64,000 nucleotides of DNA, taken from Brachyhypopomus gauderio. Taxonomy: Eukaryota > Chordata > Actinopteri > Gymnotiformes > Hypopomidae. Positions 43,691 through 56,800 of this stretch are shown here, in pieces. The translations under genes and the position numbers were made by a program. Every line of letters begins with the position of its first letter. Position 1 is the stretch's first letter. The stretch is from positions 27,539,739 through 27,603,738 of the forward strand of contig NC_135214.1 of assembly GCF_052324685.1 (NCBI RefSeq), written 5' to 3'. Below the pieces are notes generated by a model. The model did not search any database. It was not told the origin of the DNA and saw only the letters and a list, made by a program, of their open reading frames with translations.

Positions 43691-46422
43691 CAATTTAAAA
43701 TGTTTTTATTATGTTTTTTTCATTTATTAAAGAGAATTTCTTTACAACATACATTTACGTGTGAATCAGATGTTAAGGAGGTTGGGGAAGGGTAAGGAAA
43801 TACAACCTTGTGACAGAACAATATCCTACAGGCCTACAAACGTCCCACGAGCTTTGACATTTCCAACTCAGTTTGCCTCTAGCAGTGTGTAGCAAAAAGG
43901 GGAGAAAGACAAAAGGCACACCAAAAAAGTCCCCGCTGTCCACACGGACCAACCAGACTGTCCACACGGACCATCCAGACTGTCCACACGGGCCATCCAG
44001 ACTGTGGGCTGAGACGCATGACTCAGGAACAATGACCAGGGGTGTGTGACCCTCCACTATTCCCACGATCTGATCCGAGACAGTCATTGCACTCTGACCC
44101 TAGAAGCATCTACGTACAAGTTAGTCCAAGTAAAATGTGCCTGGAGAGCCATGGCAGACAGGTGGGGGTGTCCCACTAGGTAGTCATCTGCACTCTGATT
44201 AATGAGCTGCTTACATTTCGGATGGAAACACTGACCAAAATGTAGACACTCAACAATCTACAAACACTACGACTAGAGGGGTGCGTGGTTCATTTGTGGA
44301 AGAGGCAAGTGATACAATATGTCAAGGGAAATAGTTAAATACCCAAATCAGTCAATTAACCCCCCTCCCCCGCTTTTACATCATAACGATATAGTTAGGA
44401 AATTATATTAGTTGGCATCTGTCATAAACATTGAAAGCAGTAATATGTTCCCTAAAATTATTCAAGTGTTTCACAGGAGCCAGCCTGTATTTGCTGCCTA
44501 GAAATTGGGTTTGGTCATGTACACTGGGAGACGGTCGTAGTACGGGGGGAGGAGACGTTTGTTCTGTAGCTGAACTGCTAGCCATGATCTCATTGCATTG
44601 TCCCAGGAAGAATCGCGGAGGCTTTCTCAAGAACATACACCAGTTCGTCTACCAATCTATGAATGGAAAGTAAAAATGTCATCAGGTCTGTTGAAAATGA
44701 AAAGCACTGTGAAAAATGAAATTCAAACAAACAAAAAGAAAATCCCAAAGCAAAAACAACAACAACAACAACAACAACACTGACGACACTGCCAGCACAA
44801 CAAAAGGGCTGTTCCGAAGCGTTTCATTGGCACAATCAGAAATCATCACAAAAGAGTTTGTGGTTAGCCCCTCCCACCCAATGTTTCCAAAGGGACCCGA
44901 ATTAACAACAAGAACACCTACATTCTTTAATTGCTTCTCATCAAATGAGGGAAATATGTAATCATAAGAACTACTAGGTAACAGTTAACAGCTAACAAAC
45001 TCGTCACTATTCAGGGGTGTAAGGCACAAATTTACACGTGGAAGAAAAATCAAAGGCGACCAAACAGTTGTAGTTCCTTAACAGGGCCTGTGTGAAGATA
45101 GGACAAAAAATTATACGTTTTGATGTCAGCCAAATGGAGAAAAATAAAAGAAACCAACCAACCCACCAACCCACCCAGCCTCCACCCAACCCACCCACAG
45201 TGCTGGTCGAGCATCAGCATCCTCCCGTTTGCCTCGTGGGGGTTGTTTGTCCTTCTCCTCAGCCTTTGCATGCCTTCCGTGCAAGAACATGAACTGGAAT
45301 GGCACTGGACAGAGCCGTGGGCATTCAGAACAGAGGGTACTGACACGATCCACAGTGCTGGATGTAGATGCCAGCAGAGAGCTGAGGGGACAGATTCAGG
45401 AGTTCCAGCTCGGGGATTCTTTCCACCCTTCTTCCTGCTTTTCCTTTTCCATCCGTTTCTCACCAGAGATTTCATCCTGGGGTGCTGCTGGGTCCAAACC
45501 CATTCTAAGCTCTCCCGGCACAGTTTGCTAAATATCTCTTCCATGCAAAGGCCTTAATTCCCTCCGTGTTCACCTAGCAACGTTCAAAAAAAAGTTAGAG
45601 GATCTTTTTTTTTTCTTTTCTGACGAGAAAAGTTTGTACTGGCTCCAGTTGAATGACTTTAAATAATTTCACACATGATTAATTAAAATTAAAAAGATCT
45701 TTCTGTCTCTCTCTGAGCCTAAAAAGAGTCCGTCTTTCTTTGAAAGCACTTTATTAAAAAATAAATACAACCAGCTATTAGTACTAACAGTCACGGGTTA
45801 TTCAGTCACCAGTTACAGTAGATGATGTTGCAGACCTCACTATAGGCAGTACTTGATTGCTGTGTCCAGTAACTGCAACACTGAGGGAGGCAATTTCATC
45901 TTATTCTTAATTTCACAGTTTTCCATTGTAAACCAGCTGTTGTTCCAGTCTGAGCTGCTGTCCAAGTGCTTTTTTAACTGAGGCATATCCCAGTTTCAGA
46001 AATACACAATTACTCTCCTCTCCGTGATGTGCTTTTGGCAGTCTGTTAAGAAAACAAAACTTCAGCTGCGACGTGGCCATGTCCTCAGCCTGACACACTG
46101 TCATCTCGGTGAGAAAAAACGAGAAAAAGGGTAAAAAAAAAAAAAAAAAAAAAGGAACGCTACAGAGCAACATGTGGCTCATTGATGAAAGATTCAAGAG
46201 AGTCCTTCACTTCTCAGTAGCAGGTGTTCCATCTTTCACCATCCAGGAACAGGGAATCAACAGCCCGGGCTCAACACGTACATACATGAAAAACGTTGTT
46301 TTCTTGTTTTCTTTAAAAAAACAAAACAACAACAACAACATCGACAGTGAGTTGCATTTCCTGTACACAGCTGTACAACGCGGATGCACTTTTGTGTTTC
46401 TCCCGTTTCCCCCTCGCGCTTA
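43691..46422 (-). other. SEMA6A: SEMA6A 3'UTR
   Basis: This follows the SEMA6A stop on the - strand. AATAAA (read on the - strand) occurs at 45750-45755, and distally at 43723-43728 and 43705-43710, so both a ~0.7-kb and a ~2.7-kb 3'UTR are possible. Simple repeats lie within it: (AAC)n at 44757-44779 and 46325-46340, an ACCC-rich stretch at 45150-45200, an A20 run near 46133-46153, and three 22-bp units at 43936-44001. The open frames here are repeat- or chance-driven. Confidence 0.6.
43936..44001. repeat. 22-bp tandem repeat, 3 copies
   Basis: The + strand unit starts CTGTCCACACGGACCA(A/T)CC, in three copies at 43936-43957, 43958-43979 and 43980-44001 with one or two substitutions. It lies near the distal end of the inferred SEMA6A 3'UTR. 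Confidence 0.9.
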
Positions 46423-47510
46423 TTATGTGTACGACTCGCCGGACTTGACTTTCGTGGAGAGGGAGACCTGGGCGGGTTTGGGAGGGACGTCGGGTTTGTG
46501 GTGCCTGGAGCCGCATCGCGTCAGCGAGCCGTACGAGCTGGTGCTGGGGTGCCGTGCCAGGCCCACCGCCAGAGGCCCGGTGACGTGTATGGAGTCCACC
46601 CTCTGTGGAGCCGGGGGCGGCGTCTCGGCGCGGCCGTAGCCGTGGCTCCGCGCCAGGTGGGAGGAGTTGGAGGAGTTGGTGTTGTGCTGCTTCTTCAGGC
46701 CCAGGGCCTTGCCGGAGCCCGCGGAGTAGGCGCGGCCGTACACGTCCAGCCGCTTGCCCATCTGGGGCACGGCCGGCGGCACCACGGCCGCCAGCGAGGC
46801 CTCGCGCTGGGGCACTCGGGGCGGCATGCCATCCCCGTCGGCCATGCCCAGGCAGGGGCTCTTCACGGTTTTGTACTCCAGCGTGGCGGCGGGGTCGTCG
46901 GGCGGCTCGCCTCGGTGCAGCTGCTCCACGTACTCGTGTTGGTAGACCTGCTGGTGCTGGGGCAAAGGCAGCACAACCACGCTGGGGATGTGGCCCGGCG
47001 AGGCCCGCAGCGGCAGGTCCGTGGGGATGACGGGCGAGCCCAGGGGCGCCATGTCTTTGGTGCAGGCGTTGATCAGGTTCTGGTTCCTCTCCCACTCACG
47101 GCTGCCCCGGCTGGGCTTGCGGCGCGGCTGCATGGGCGTGGACTCGGGAGTGGGCAGCGCCGTCAGGTCCACCTGGTGCTGGTCGGCCTTGATGAGCATC
47201 TTGCTGCTGGCCAGCCGGCCGTTGTGCATGAGGGGCGTCAGGATGGCCTCGGGTCGGCCGTCTTTGGCCTGCGTCTCGAACAGGCCCGTCAGCTTGGTCA
47301 CGCTGTTCATCGAGCCCCGTCTGGAGTTCGTGGCCTCCTTGTCTTTACGGCTGGAGAGCTCGAAATCCCGCCGCCGATGGTCGCACACACAGTACACAAT
47401 GATGCCTGAGAAGATAGCGCCCATGACGAAAGCCAGAATGACAGCGATGGCCAGCAGAGTGATGGGAACCATCTGATCCCGGCCTTTCTGGAAGCTCTCG
47501 CGGATCACTC
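46423..47510 (-). CDS. SEMA6A: SEMA6A last coding exon: transmembrane segment and cytoplasmic tail
   Basis: Open for 361 codons from the acceptor (CTCCACAG|GAGTG) to the stop. The first two bases complete a glycine codon, then [12 protein letters not shown]. The transmembrane segment [20 protein letters not shown] continues through SGIIVYCV. The tail has [20 protein letters not shown], the [15 protein letters not shown] block, [13 protein letters not shown], the ENA/VASP-type proline-rich stretches ([20 protein letters not shown]) and ends SGESYT. The tail is shorter than human in the middle (loss around the human HYxxYVDQ..DQAATLEYK region), but the flanking blocks align. Composition is strongly GC-rich, unlike the surrounding DNA, which opens long shadow frames on both strands (46313-47095 -, 46384-47409 +). 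Confidence 0.96.
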
Positions 47511-50500
47511 CTGTGGAGAGAGGTTAGAAACGCTCTACATCACAACCAAAAACAACATTTGGACATGTCAAGTGGACCGCTGCTAGAGAAAAGCAATGAC
47601 AAACATATTTTAAGACTGACTGACTCTGGAAATGAAAGATCCCGAGTATACAAGGATCGTCAATATTTCTATGCTAGTAGTAGCATGAAGGTTCACTGGA
47701 AATAAAAAGTTTGTCCAACACATATATTGAGTTTCTTCAAAATAAATGGTGTAACATATAAAAAAAATAGCTAAAGAAACTTTTGACCTCGCCATTCTGC
47801 ACACCAGAATATAAAGCTCAGAAACGACCCACCACACTACAGAGGCTTTAAGAGGGAAGTTTTGCTGAAAACAAAGAAACAAAGAGAGAGCTTTTATGTG
47901 CTGCACTGAAGCTAGTGAGGATCACAAACACGCCAAGGACTGAACCTAGAACCACACAAGGCAGAATGTCCTGCTAGTAGGTCCTGACGATAACTGCAAA
48001 GATGGTGGACTTCATTATGAGTGGGGGGGGGGGGGGGGGGGGGGGGGGTTGTATTATCTTCTGAGGAGGATAAATTCTCAGGAGAATAGAACAGTATGTT
48101 AACACTAACAAGACTCGGCAAAGACTCATCTGTTTTCTGAGGGGATTAAAGCAAATGGTTTCCATCATACACAGGCAGACCGCAAGCAGCAAGGTGCAAT
48201 ATGTCACGGCCAGCACAGATTGAGATCGGAGCCGAACAGGCCTGGTGAAATCCACGGGGTCATGTTTACACGGTTTGGCACTACAGTCCTGATTCGCCGC
48301 ACGCGCGATGCCTTAATAGAACATTCCTTTGTCGCAGTGGTGTGGACTCCTCGCGGTATTCGTTTATAACCCTGTTGTCGCTGGCAACGCATCTCACTAA
48401 TCGGAGCAAGTGTCTCCCTTTTTAGAGGCTACTCGGGATCATGAGGTTTTATCTCATGACAAGGAGATGAATGGGTGACATGTTTTCTACGAGGCCGTGG
48501 AAGACAAAGTGACCCATGTGCACGGTTCACATCTGCTTCTTCTCTGCTAATGGAGAGATCCGAGAAGGTTTTCCTTTCAACTTCATGTTTTTTTCCCCCC
48601 AAGTGAATGTTGTTTTTCTCACATCTTTTTTCTGTTATGATGGGTCTCCCCATTCATAACTCCATATCTCAACATAACAGTAGAGATAAAGACTGCATGT
48701 ATTGCTGTATAAAATAGATAATGTTTTAAAGAGAGGTACCAATTAAGATTAGGACACTGAATGTCCTCCTTTGGTATGGCTTTAAGCCAGTCTTTAGGCA
48801 ACAGGATAGTTCATGTGGTAAGGCTATCAGCAAAACCAGCGATGCGTGCTCAATAGCTCAGCAAAATACCCAATTTTGAATAACAGAAGCTTTTGTTAAA
48901 ATACAATATGGTTGATTGTGATCACCTAATGGCATAGAATTGGTTGGTGGCATGAAAGGGATAGTTTGGCCAAAAATGCTAACGTATTTAGCAGTCAAAG
49001 GAAACATAGTATAAACCCCAGCAGGTAGTCATGCTAACTGCTGACTTTTGTTCCCTGCTATATTCCTTCTTTATTACCCATGATAATTCTTGTCTGAGCT
49101 CTCTTTATGGAGGAATAGTATGGCCTAAAATGCTTTTGTTCTTAACAATGAAAGGAAATAACTCCCAGAAGGCATTATGCAAGTGGCATCATGCAAATTC
49201 CAGTCATTGTTAGCCGTGCTACAATGTTTACTTTGGACTAAGCTACATGATAAATATAGATGATTCCATTTTTAATTCAAGCTTTGGGTTAATTTGGCTT
49301 CTTAATTTGGTATCCTTCACTCAGGTGTTACATCATTTTTCAGAATGAAAGTTGTAAAATATAAACTAACAGAGAAAAAAAAATTCAAGAGCAAGAAAAC
49401 TTTAGGTACACGCTTGGGTGCGTGTCTGGGTTAGCGCCAGGGTGAGCGTCTGGGTGTGCACTAAGACCTTGACATGCCTCAATAGACCTGTGTGTGATGT
49501 AACATTTCTTTGCCACACACGGGATGTGCCAGGTTCTACTAGAATGAGGTTTCTCATTTGAATATAATGGATCCAAACTTAAGGTAATACATAATACATG
49601 ATTTGGACATAGAGGTGTGTATTCTAATGTTAATATTCAACAAAAGGTGGGTCGACTGTACAATCACTCTTGAAAGGTTTATAAACATTAAATTCCCCAG
49701 GGATCCTCAGGCATCCTTTAGAGTGTGTCTAGGTAACACGTGTTAACCTTATCTGCAATGAAGTACAGAGTTGGGTCTGCATCTTCATTCCTGTATGAAT
49801 TTTTAAATTACAATACTGGCAAATGGAGGCATTTAGGAAGCACAGAGTCCACAGCAATGGTAAAGGTAGCTCTCACCGACGACATTCGTCTTCACGGGTT
49901 AACAGGGAAGCATGAATCGCCTCTGGTCTGCCACAGACAGAGACCCGAGTTCTTTACTGAGCTCTTGTTTAGCCCATGGACCTTGTTTGAAGTTGAGGGG
50001 GGAGAGGGTTCAGACCCATTGGAGATCAGACTCAGGAACACAGGCTCTCTCCAGCCCAAGAAGAGGAGCTGAAAGTGCTCTTCCCCTGCCACTGCGGGCC
50101 ACTCTCTCTGACCTTGACACCGGACTGACAGGATATGGAGGGGTCCACTTAAACAGAGCCTCCGGGCTTCACTAGACCTTTGAAGATTTTTAACTTTCAT
50201 GTATGAAGTCGATTGTTTCTTGAGGCAACTTCAAAGGGGTCCACAGCCATAAAGAAGACCAGGTCTCGAACAACTAGGGTGCTATTAGTTAGGGCCACAC
50301 GACTGTATATTTCTTTTCTTTTTAGACTCGCTCTCTTTTAACAAGCTGTTTTAGGGAGATTTGACTGATTGCTTCTGGGAGCTCTAACAGGCTTTAAATG
50401 CAAAACTAATTACATATGCTGCTTACATAGCCTTGTCAAATGGTCTCATAAAATTCATGCACACCAAATAAAACTCCCTAATGCAACCCTTCCTTCACAG

Positions 50501-50966
50501 GTCGTTGACGGAGAAGAAGTCGCGGGAACAGAGCTGAAGATGAGCATTGTTCATCTGAATTTCATGAGGCTTCAGACCAAGACAAATTAGGCATCCTGAA
50601 AAAATGGTTCCTTGCACTCAGCCGAGCTAAAACAAATTCCGAGCCCTGCTTGTCAATACACTCCACCCTGTGTGAAGAAGTGACGTGCGAATATTCACAC
50701 AGGCACCCGGGCAATACGTGCAGCACGATCCATTATTAGGGCCGTGCATCACTCTCTCTGTCTCTGTCTCACTCTCTCTCAGAAAGAGAAAGAGACAGCG
50801 CTGGAAATAAGGTGAAACAATTCCAAAGTCATTACATTAAATGTTAATGTCTAAAGGGAGGCAGACAACAATTAAGCTCTGCAGTCTGACACACATGCGT
50901 ATGTGAAAACAAGCCTCAGAGGACTTTGAAAGGCTTGCTGCAGCTGAAACGCACACGTTGATTGAC

Positions 50967-51035
<69 letters not shown>

Positions 51036-52065
51036 TGGAGTCCCTCTGAGGGCTCTGGTTCAAGTGACAAATGTTCCTGTTGATTCCGTGCAGTCTCTCC
51101 CACGTGAGAAACGTAGTGTCCCAGGCAAGAGACCAGGGCAGCTGATTTCAACATTGCCACTGCATCCCTAATATGTTCACTTTGTGGCTATATATTCAAA
51201 TACCCTCCCTGAACTCTCCCATTCGAATGCTTGCAGTCAACACTTAACATGCTCAGTGTTTGGTGCCTATGAGACGACACTTCCCTCATTCTCCCGAAAT
51301 CTCTTTCCTTACATTTTCAACATTGGAGTGTCACAGAATGCAGCCCCTCCCTTTACATCGTACACTTTGCTGAAGTTTTAAACAAGGGTCACGTGCTACT
51401 GTTGCTCTACTGGAGTCTGTTTAGTCTTCTGTTTACTGTTGAGTCTGATAGCTGACATGACATCCAGTGCAAAAGGTCTGAACGCTTGCTTCACTGTTAC
51501 GATGCTCCAATACGAAGATGAACAGCCTCATCTCCAACGTCATTAGGCACTCCAAACACATTTCTGTCTTCTGGCCCATACCTGCAACACCTCCTTCAAG
51601 TCCTACTGCCTTTAATAAGCCCACCTTCGCGCTTTATTTATCGACCGTTTTAGCAAGAGCACCTCACTAATGACACCTCGTTCCTTTTAGTGTCTTGCCT
51701 CATTTCACTCCACTAGTTGTAGTCACTTTGTGTGTTAGTCACCTCATCATTACATTCTATTTAAGCCATTAAGTTATATTCTTCGAGAGAGCTTTTTTCC
51801 AATACTTTTTTAACTGCCTTTTTCATCATGGCTATGCATACGCTTGAATTCTACGGAGTTTTTAAAAAGGCTTTCTCTACCGAATCTTAATTGAGGTCAA
51901 ATCCACGTTCAAAATGGGTGGGCTTGTGGGGGTGAGGTGTAGATAACATTTAAGGTTTAGGCTCAGAATACACCACAATGAGGGATCTAGAATTTAAAGC
52001 TGCAATGTACCCTGGTTATAAGCATGCACAACCACACGCCAAGAAAACGTGCTGGCATTTATTAT

Positions 52066-52158
<93 letters not shown>

Positions 52159-53791
52159 GGGGAAATCATACTTTCATAAGCTGAAGGTGCACTGTCATGG
52201 ACTACACTGGGTAAAATCGAAAACTAATTCTGAATAAGCTTAAAATAGGACTGCAGTGAAATGCACTAATCTGAATGTCATCAAGAATCAGGTAGCAGAA
52301 TATAGTGATCTAGTTTAGACACCGTTCGCTCCATAACTGTTAACATGATGGAAGACCCTGTTGTAAATTTGCGCTACAGAATGTTAAGCATTCCACATGG
52401 GTAGATCACTCCTTGGACTTCAGTCTGAGGCTTCGCCACTGTGGGAAATACCATTAGCAAATGTACACACTGGCCGAAGTCCAACCTCTGGAGGAGAGAA
52501 AAAGTGACTTGATCTATAAAACAAAGAAAGTGGTTTAAAGGGAGATGCATATCTGCCCGTGTGGTCTGGAAGGTGGTGTCGGATCCACAGCGAGCTGTCA
52601 CACATCAGCTCTCGCTCCATAGCTACCGAGTCACACCCGGTCCAGAAGCTGTTAGCGCCGACACTGAGCGTATATACCCCACCGTAATGACAACGGTTAC
52701 TCTACATGGAATACAGAGACGACGCAGGCGGACTCCCCTCTCGCTCTCCCTCTGTCTATATTGCCTTTGTAATTGACCTATAAATTTGCGGAGTGCACAG
52801 AGACAGCCACAGGTTGGTCAGACAGAGAGAGGATTGGAGGGGGGGTGAGAGGGAGGGAGAGTAGAGGGACAGGCTCACACAGTCCATTCCCAGGCGAGGG
52901 GGGGTGAGGGGGTGAGGGGTACGGCTCCATTTGAGGAAGAGGGTGCGCTGCAGAGCAGATTAAGGTTAGTAATAGGTTGTGGCTACATTAAGGTACAGCC
53001 TTGGAACGTTCCATCTGGGGAGATGAAAGGTCCTGTAGAACGGAGACTACTCACAATGGCAGCAGATGGCGGAGGTGCAGATAGGGTAGGGAGGGTGTTG
53101 TGTGTGAGTCAGTGTGTCTGTGTGTGTGTGTGTGTGTGTGCGGGGAGCAAGAGCAGGAGCAGTGGGATCTCACACACGCACAGACAAATAGATGAGACCA
53201 GACACACAGTGCTCAAATGTACTGCGAAAAAATGTTGCCACCAGCCCGCTTTGGCATGGCGGGACTGAAGTGAACTCATAAATATTCCTTTTTGAATATT
53301 CATTAAATTCAAATTTTGCCAGTGTTACACTAATGCACCATGGTGCAGCGATATTAAAGCAGTATGAAAAGGCAGCTGATTAATTCATGGTTCCATACTG
53401 ATAAAATACATATTTGTTATGAAATATATACATATATCTTCCAAATGAATGATACCCACAGTGCTCTCCAAAATGAAGTCTTCTATTAGACTATTACTTC
53501 ATAGCACAGGGATCCTCATTTTTTAGTTTTCAGAGTACATTGGTCACTTTGAAACTGATAACACAACAGCACAGTGATATCAACAAGGGAAAAAGGACGC
53601 TGCATGAATATTGATGAAACAGCAGTTATTAGGTTAAGCAGAAATAATATTGCAGCAGAGGAGACAGCCTTTATCGCAAAAGAAGTCTGTAAAAGCACAG
53701 CCATGCAAGAGGGAGAAACCGAATCAACAGAATAATATCTTCATTATCCACTCTGAACAATACAACATATGCCTGATATTTAAAAGATGAC

Positions 53792-53842
<51 letters not shown>

Positions 53843-56800
53843 AATCAAAGAAAAGCAACAGTAGCAATAAGAAGCTCTATTAAGATATGGGCCTCTCGCC
53901 TATACCGCAGTGCCACAGTGTTGAGGATGTGAGCACTGGGTATTGACAGTGGAGGCTGCCACACTGCCGTGATGCCAGTAAGCCTTTGTGCTGCCACCAT
54001 TGTGTAGGTTCAACAGGTGTGCTGCTGCCGCCAGTGACCATGCAGACGGAGGGAAGGCCTTCCCGCCTAATATGGATTCGCTTCACGAAAAACAAAATTG
54101 TGCTCTTAACATCACAATTCATGCAGAAATTGGTCAATTTCCTAAGTTAATTTCAAACTGTGACTGTTTTGCCTCGGGGCTCCAATGCGAATGCACTGGA
54201 ATGAATGAAAAGGAGAAAACAGCACTATCAATATAAGTGTCTCATGAGAGAGAGAAAAAAACTGTTTGCTACACTTACAGTAATTCACATATTTGCCCTT
54301 TACTATCAGCACTATGTAAGTACATTATGTAAATTAAATGAGGCAACACTATGTTTTCATTTTTCTTGTTCTGATGAAAGTCAACAACAAAATGTTAGTG
54401 TTGCAATGCCCTTTCTCTCTGGGCATACTATCACAGAGGCAAGAACACAAAAAGAGAGAGAGAGATTAAACAATAACCTCACCCAAATACAAATCAAAAG
54501 TGACCATACCTCAGGATTATCAATGGACAGATTAAACTGTTATAAGTCTACCCAAGCCATTTGCCTAATGTAATAGAATTATCCTTGTTGAGTAACATAA
54601 TATAAATTGAGTGAATTTTAAATCTGCACTGTTCTTTGCGCTAACCCCTAACTGAATTTGGCAGTTGCAGGCCAACTTTGAAACAGTCTGTTTGCTGATA
54701 TTGCCCAGAAAGGACATTCAATGTTGTCATGAAGCTGTAATAAAGGGAAATAAATACAGTGCAGTTGTTTCCTTTCACTAGCTATAGGCTGGATATTGCT
54801 GTCCTCTTCAGGGGATATTACAGTCTTTGTTTAATAAATCTCTCTCTTCCAGGAACACTGTGATTGGTCATTTGTGCATTGGTCAGCTGGAGGCAGCGAG
54901 GTACTGTAAATCTCCACCCCCCAGAGGACAAAAATGGACTCTCCCATTCCAAGGCTTACCCGTGGACTCCTGCTGGGTTAGAGAGGGCACTGCGATATAA
55001 GGGTCCCTCTTATCGATGGTCAGCGGGGGGTGCTTGGGCTCGAGCGTGCGGCCCCGTTCCTGCGGGCCGTTGGCGGGGGGGCTGCGTGGTGCTGGAGGAG
55101 GCTGTGCTGGAGCGGCCTGCCGGAGCACAACACAGGTTAGCGGACCGTGGTCGGCCGTGCTCCGCCCACCGGCCGTGGCCCGCACTGCCACGTGCGTGAT
55201 GGCCTCGGAAGCTCTCTGCAAATGAATCGTTGTCCGATTCGCCGTTGACGCAGCCAACCGGGGCTTAGTGTGGACCGGCGGGGTCCCGAGTCCTGCCCAT
55301 GTGTTACCCCGGCACGGCTCCAGGCAGGGCCCCGCGAGGGCCGCGACCTCTCCGTCTCCAACAGTGAGGGCAGCTGCCTCGGAGGGACCCTTCACTGTGG
55401 CCACATTTTCCAATTTGGGACTTCACAGATCCACTCGCTCTGTGGGAGTCACCTGGGGTGAGCTTACCTTATCATACAGGCCATGGAGACATGATTGGCC
55501 ACATATCTAAGGGCCTGGCTATTCTCCAAAGGCTGCCCGCATTCACCCACATTCTGTCAGCTAGATTGAGCTAATCTCTTTTTCCCTCCTGTTTTTTTTT
55601 AGCCAATGTGCACAACAAATCGTAGGACAAGCCACAAAGACGACGTAACTCATTAATCTTTCTGAACTCAAATGAATTACTTTGCGTTTATCTCCCGAGC
55701 ACATAAAAACAAAATCAGTCATTTCACGAAGGCATTCATAAAAGTTGCACATCAAACAAGCACCAGAAAGGTTAGCGCTAATAAATGCTTTTTCCTCCCA
55801 TACGATACGGACATCTGCCTTTCAAGCCTATCCGCGGATTCGACAGGTTTATCGATTGTCGTCTGGAACCCCGTCCCGAAAATCAAAACGGGCTCCCCGC
55901 TGAGCCGCCAGCTCATCATGCCGAGACCACCCAGCCCGCCCCCTGTACTGCAATCACCTCGTGTCTTAATTAAGCGATAAACCCGGCTCCCTCTCCCGCG
56001 CATGCGTGCGTGGGCCTGTGGTCCGCCGACGCTGTTCGCCACTGGCCCCTCGCGCCCGACAGCCGCACGGTCTCGCGGCAGCGATCATTAAAATGATTTA
56101 TTTAGGAACGCGCCGTAGGCATGAGCGATTAGTGTGACAGAGCTATTTTATAATTCATTCTCCATGGCCAAGGGAGGTGCCACCGAGGCCCATGACACAC
56201 GTACAGTCTCAGACTCCCTGGAAAGTAGGGGGGAAAAATCTCAGAAATGCCAACTTGTACCCTAGCTAAAGAGAATAAAAAATATGCCTAGCAGGGAACT
56301 ATATATTTAAAGCGCTAAATCAGTGCTGACTATTTGGTGTTGGTTAAATGGGGCTGTTTGGAGAAAGACATGAAACGATGCTGTTAAAGTGGCAGTGCAT
56401 TAATATCCCATCAGACACGTTTTAGCTGGGTTGCGTGATTTATGACATTTCAAAGATCCGCATTCACAGACGTTATGGCCAAAGTGGGCAAGAATACATT
56501 TTGAATCAATATTGCTATCTGCTGCACTTGTGTGTGTGGTTTGGGGAGACTGACGTAAGTGACACGCGGAGGAGAGCAACCGGAGAGGCAGACGGGGCGC
56601 GCGGCTGACGACGGAGGTCCCTATTTTTATCAGACGCGAATGATAATCAGACCTTTTCCAAACGTGAGGATTACTAACGCGATATGTAGGTCACGGAAGC
56701 AGACGTTCTCGCCACCTCCCATCAACCAGAGTTGCCTGGCATTCCTTTATGTGCCAGGGAGGGAACGGCATCAATGCGCCCTGCTTTGGTTGGACAGCGC

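Larger units (their letters stand above)
47511..54959 (-). other. SEMA6A: SEMA6A intron between stalk and transmembrane exons
   Basis: 7.4 kb. It contains a G26 tract at 48023-48048, (TG)n at 50968-51034, (CA)n at 52066-52156, a TG run near 53118-53140 and (TAA)n at 53793-53840. No further exon was recognised. Open frames such as 49740-50072 + and 49892-50200 - overlap on opposite strands and resemble nothing known to me. Confidence 0.75.

Noticed and set aside
46313..47409. Long frames overlapping the SEMA6A last exon (260 aa -, 341 aa + and 162 aa +)
   Set aside because: They are shadow frames of a GC-rich coding exon. Only the 361-codon - frame matches SEMA6A blocks and joins the upstream exon in phase.
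48841..48870. tRNA-like TAGCTCAG word
   Set aside because: There is no matching acceptor stem, TTCGA loop or cloverleaf nearby. No tRNA gene was found anywhere in the window.
55089..55116. Alternative shorter stalk exon acceptor (CCTCCTCCAG)
   Set aside because: It would keep the frame without invoking an inserted base, but it discards the Ser/Thr-rich part that resembles human SEMA6A. Kept as an alternative, not the main call.
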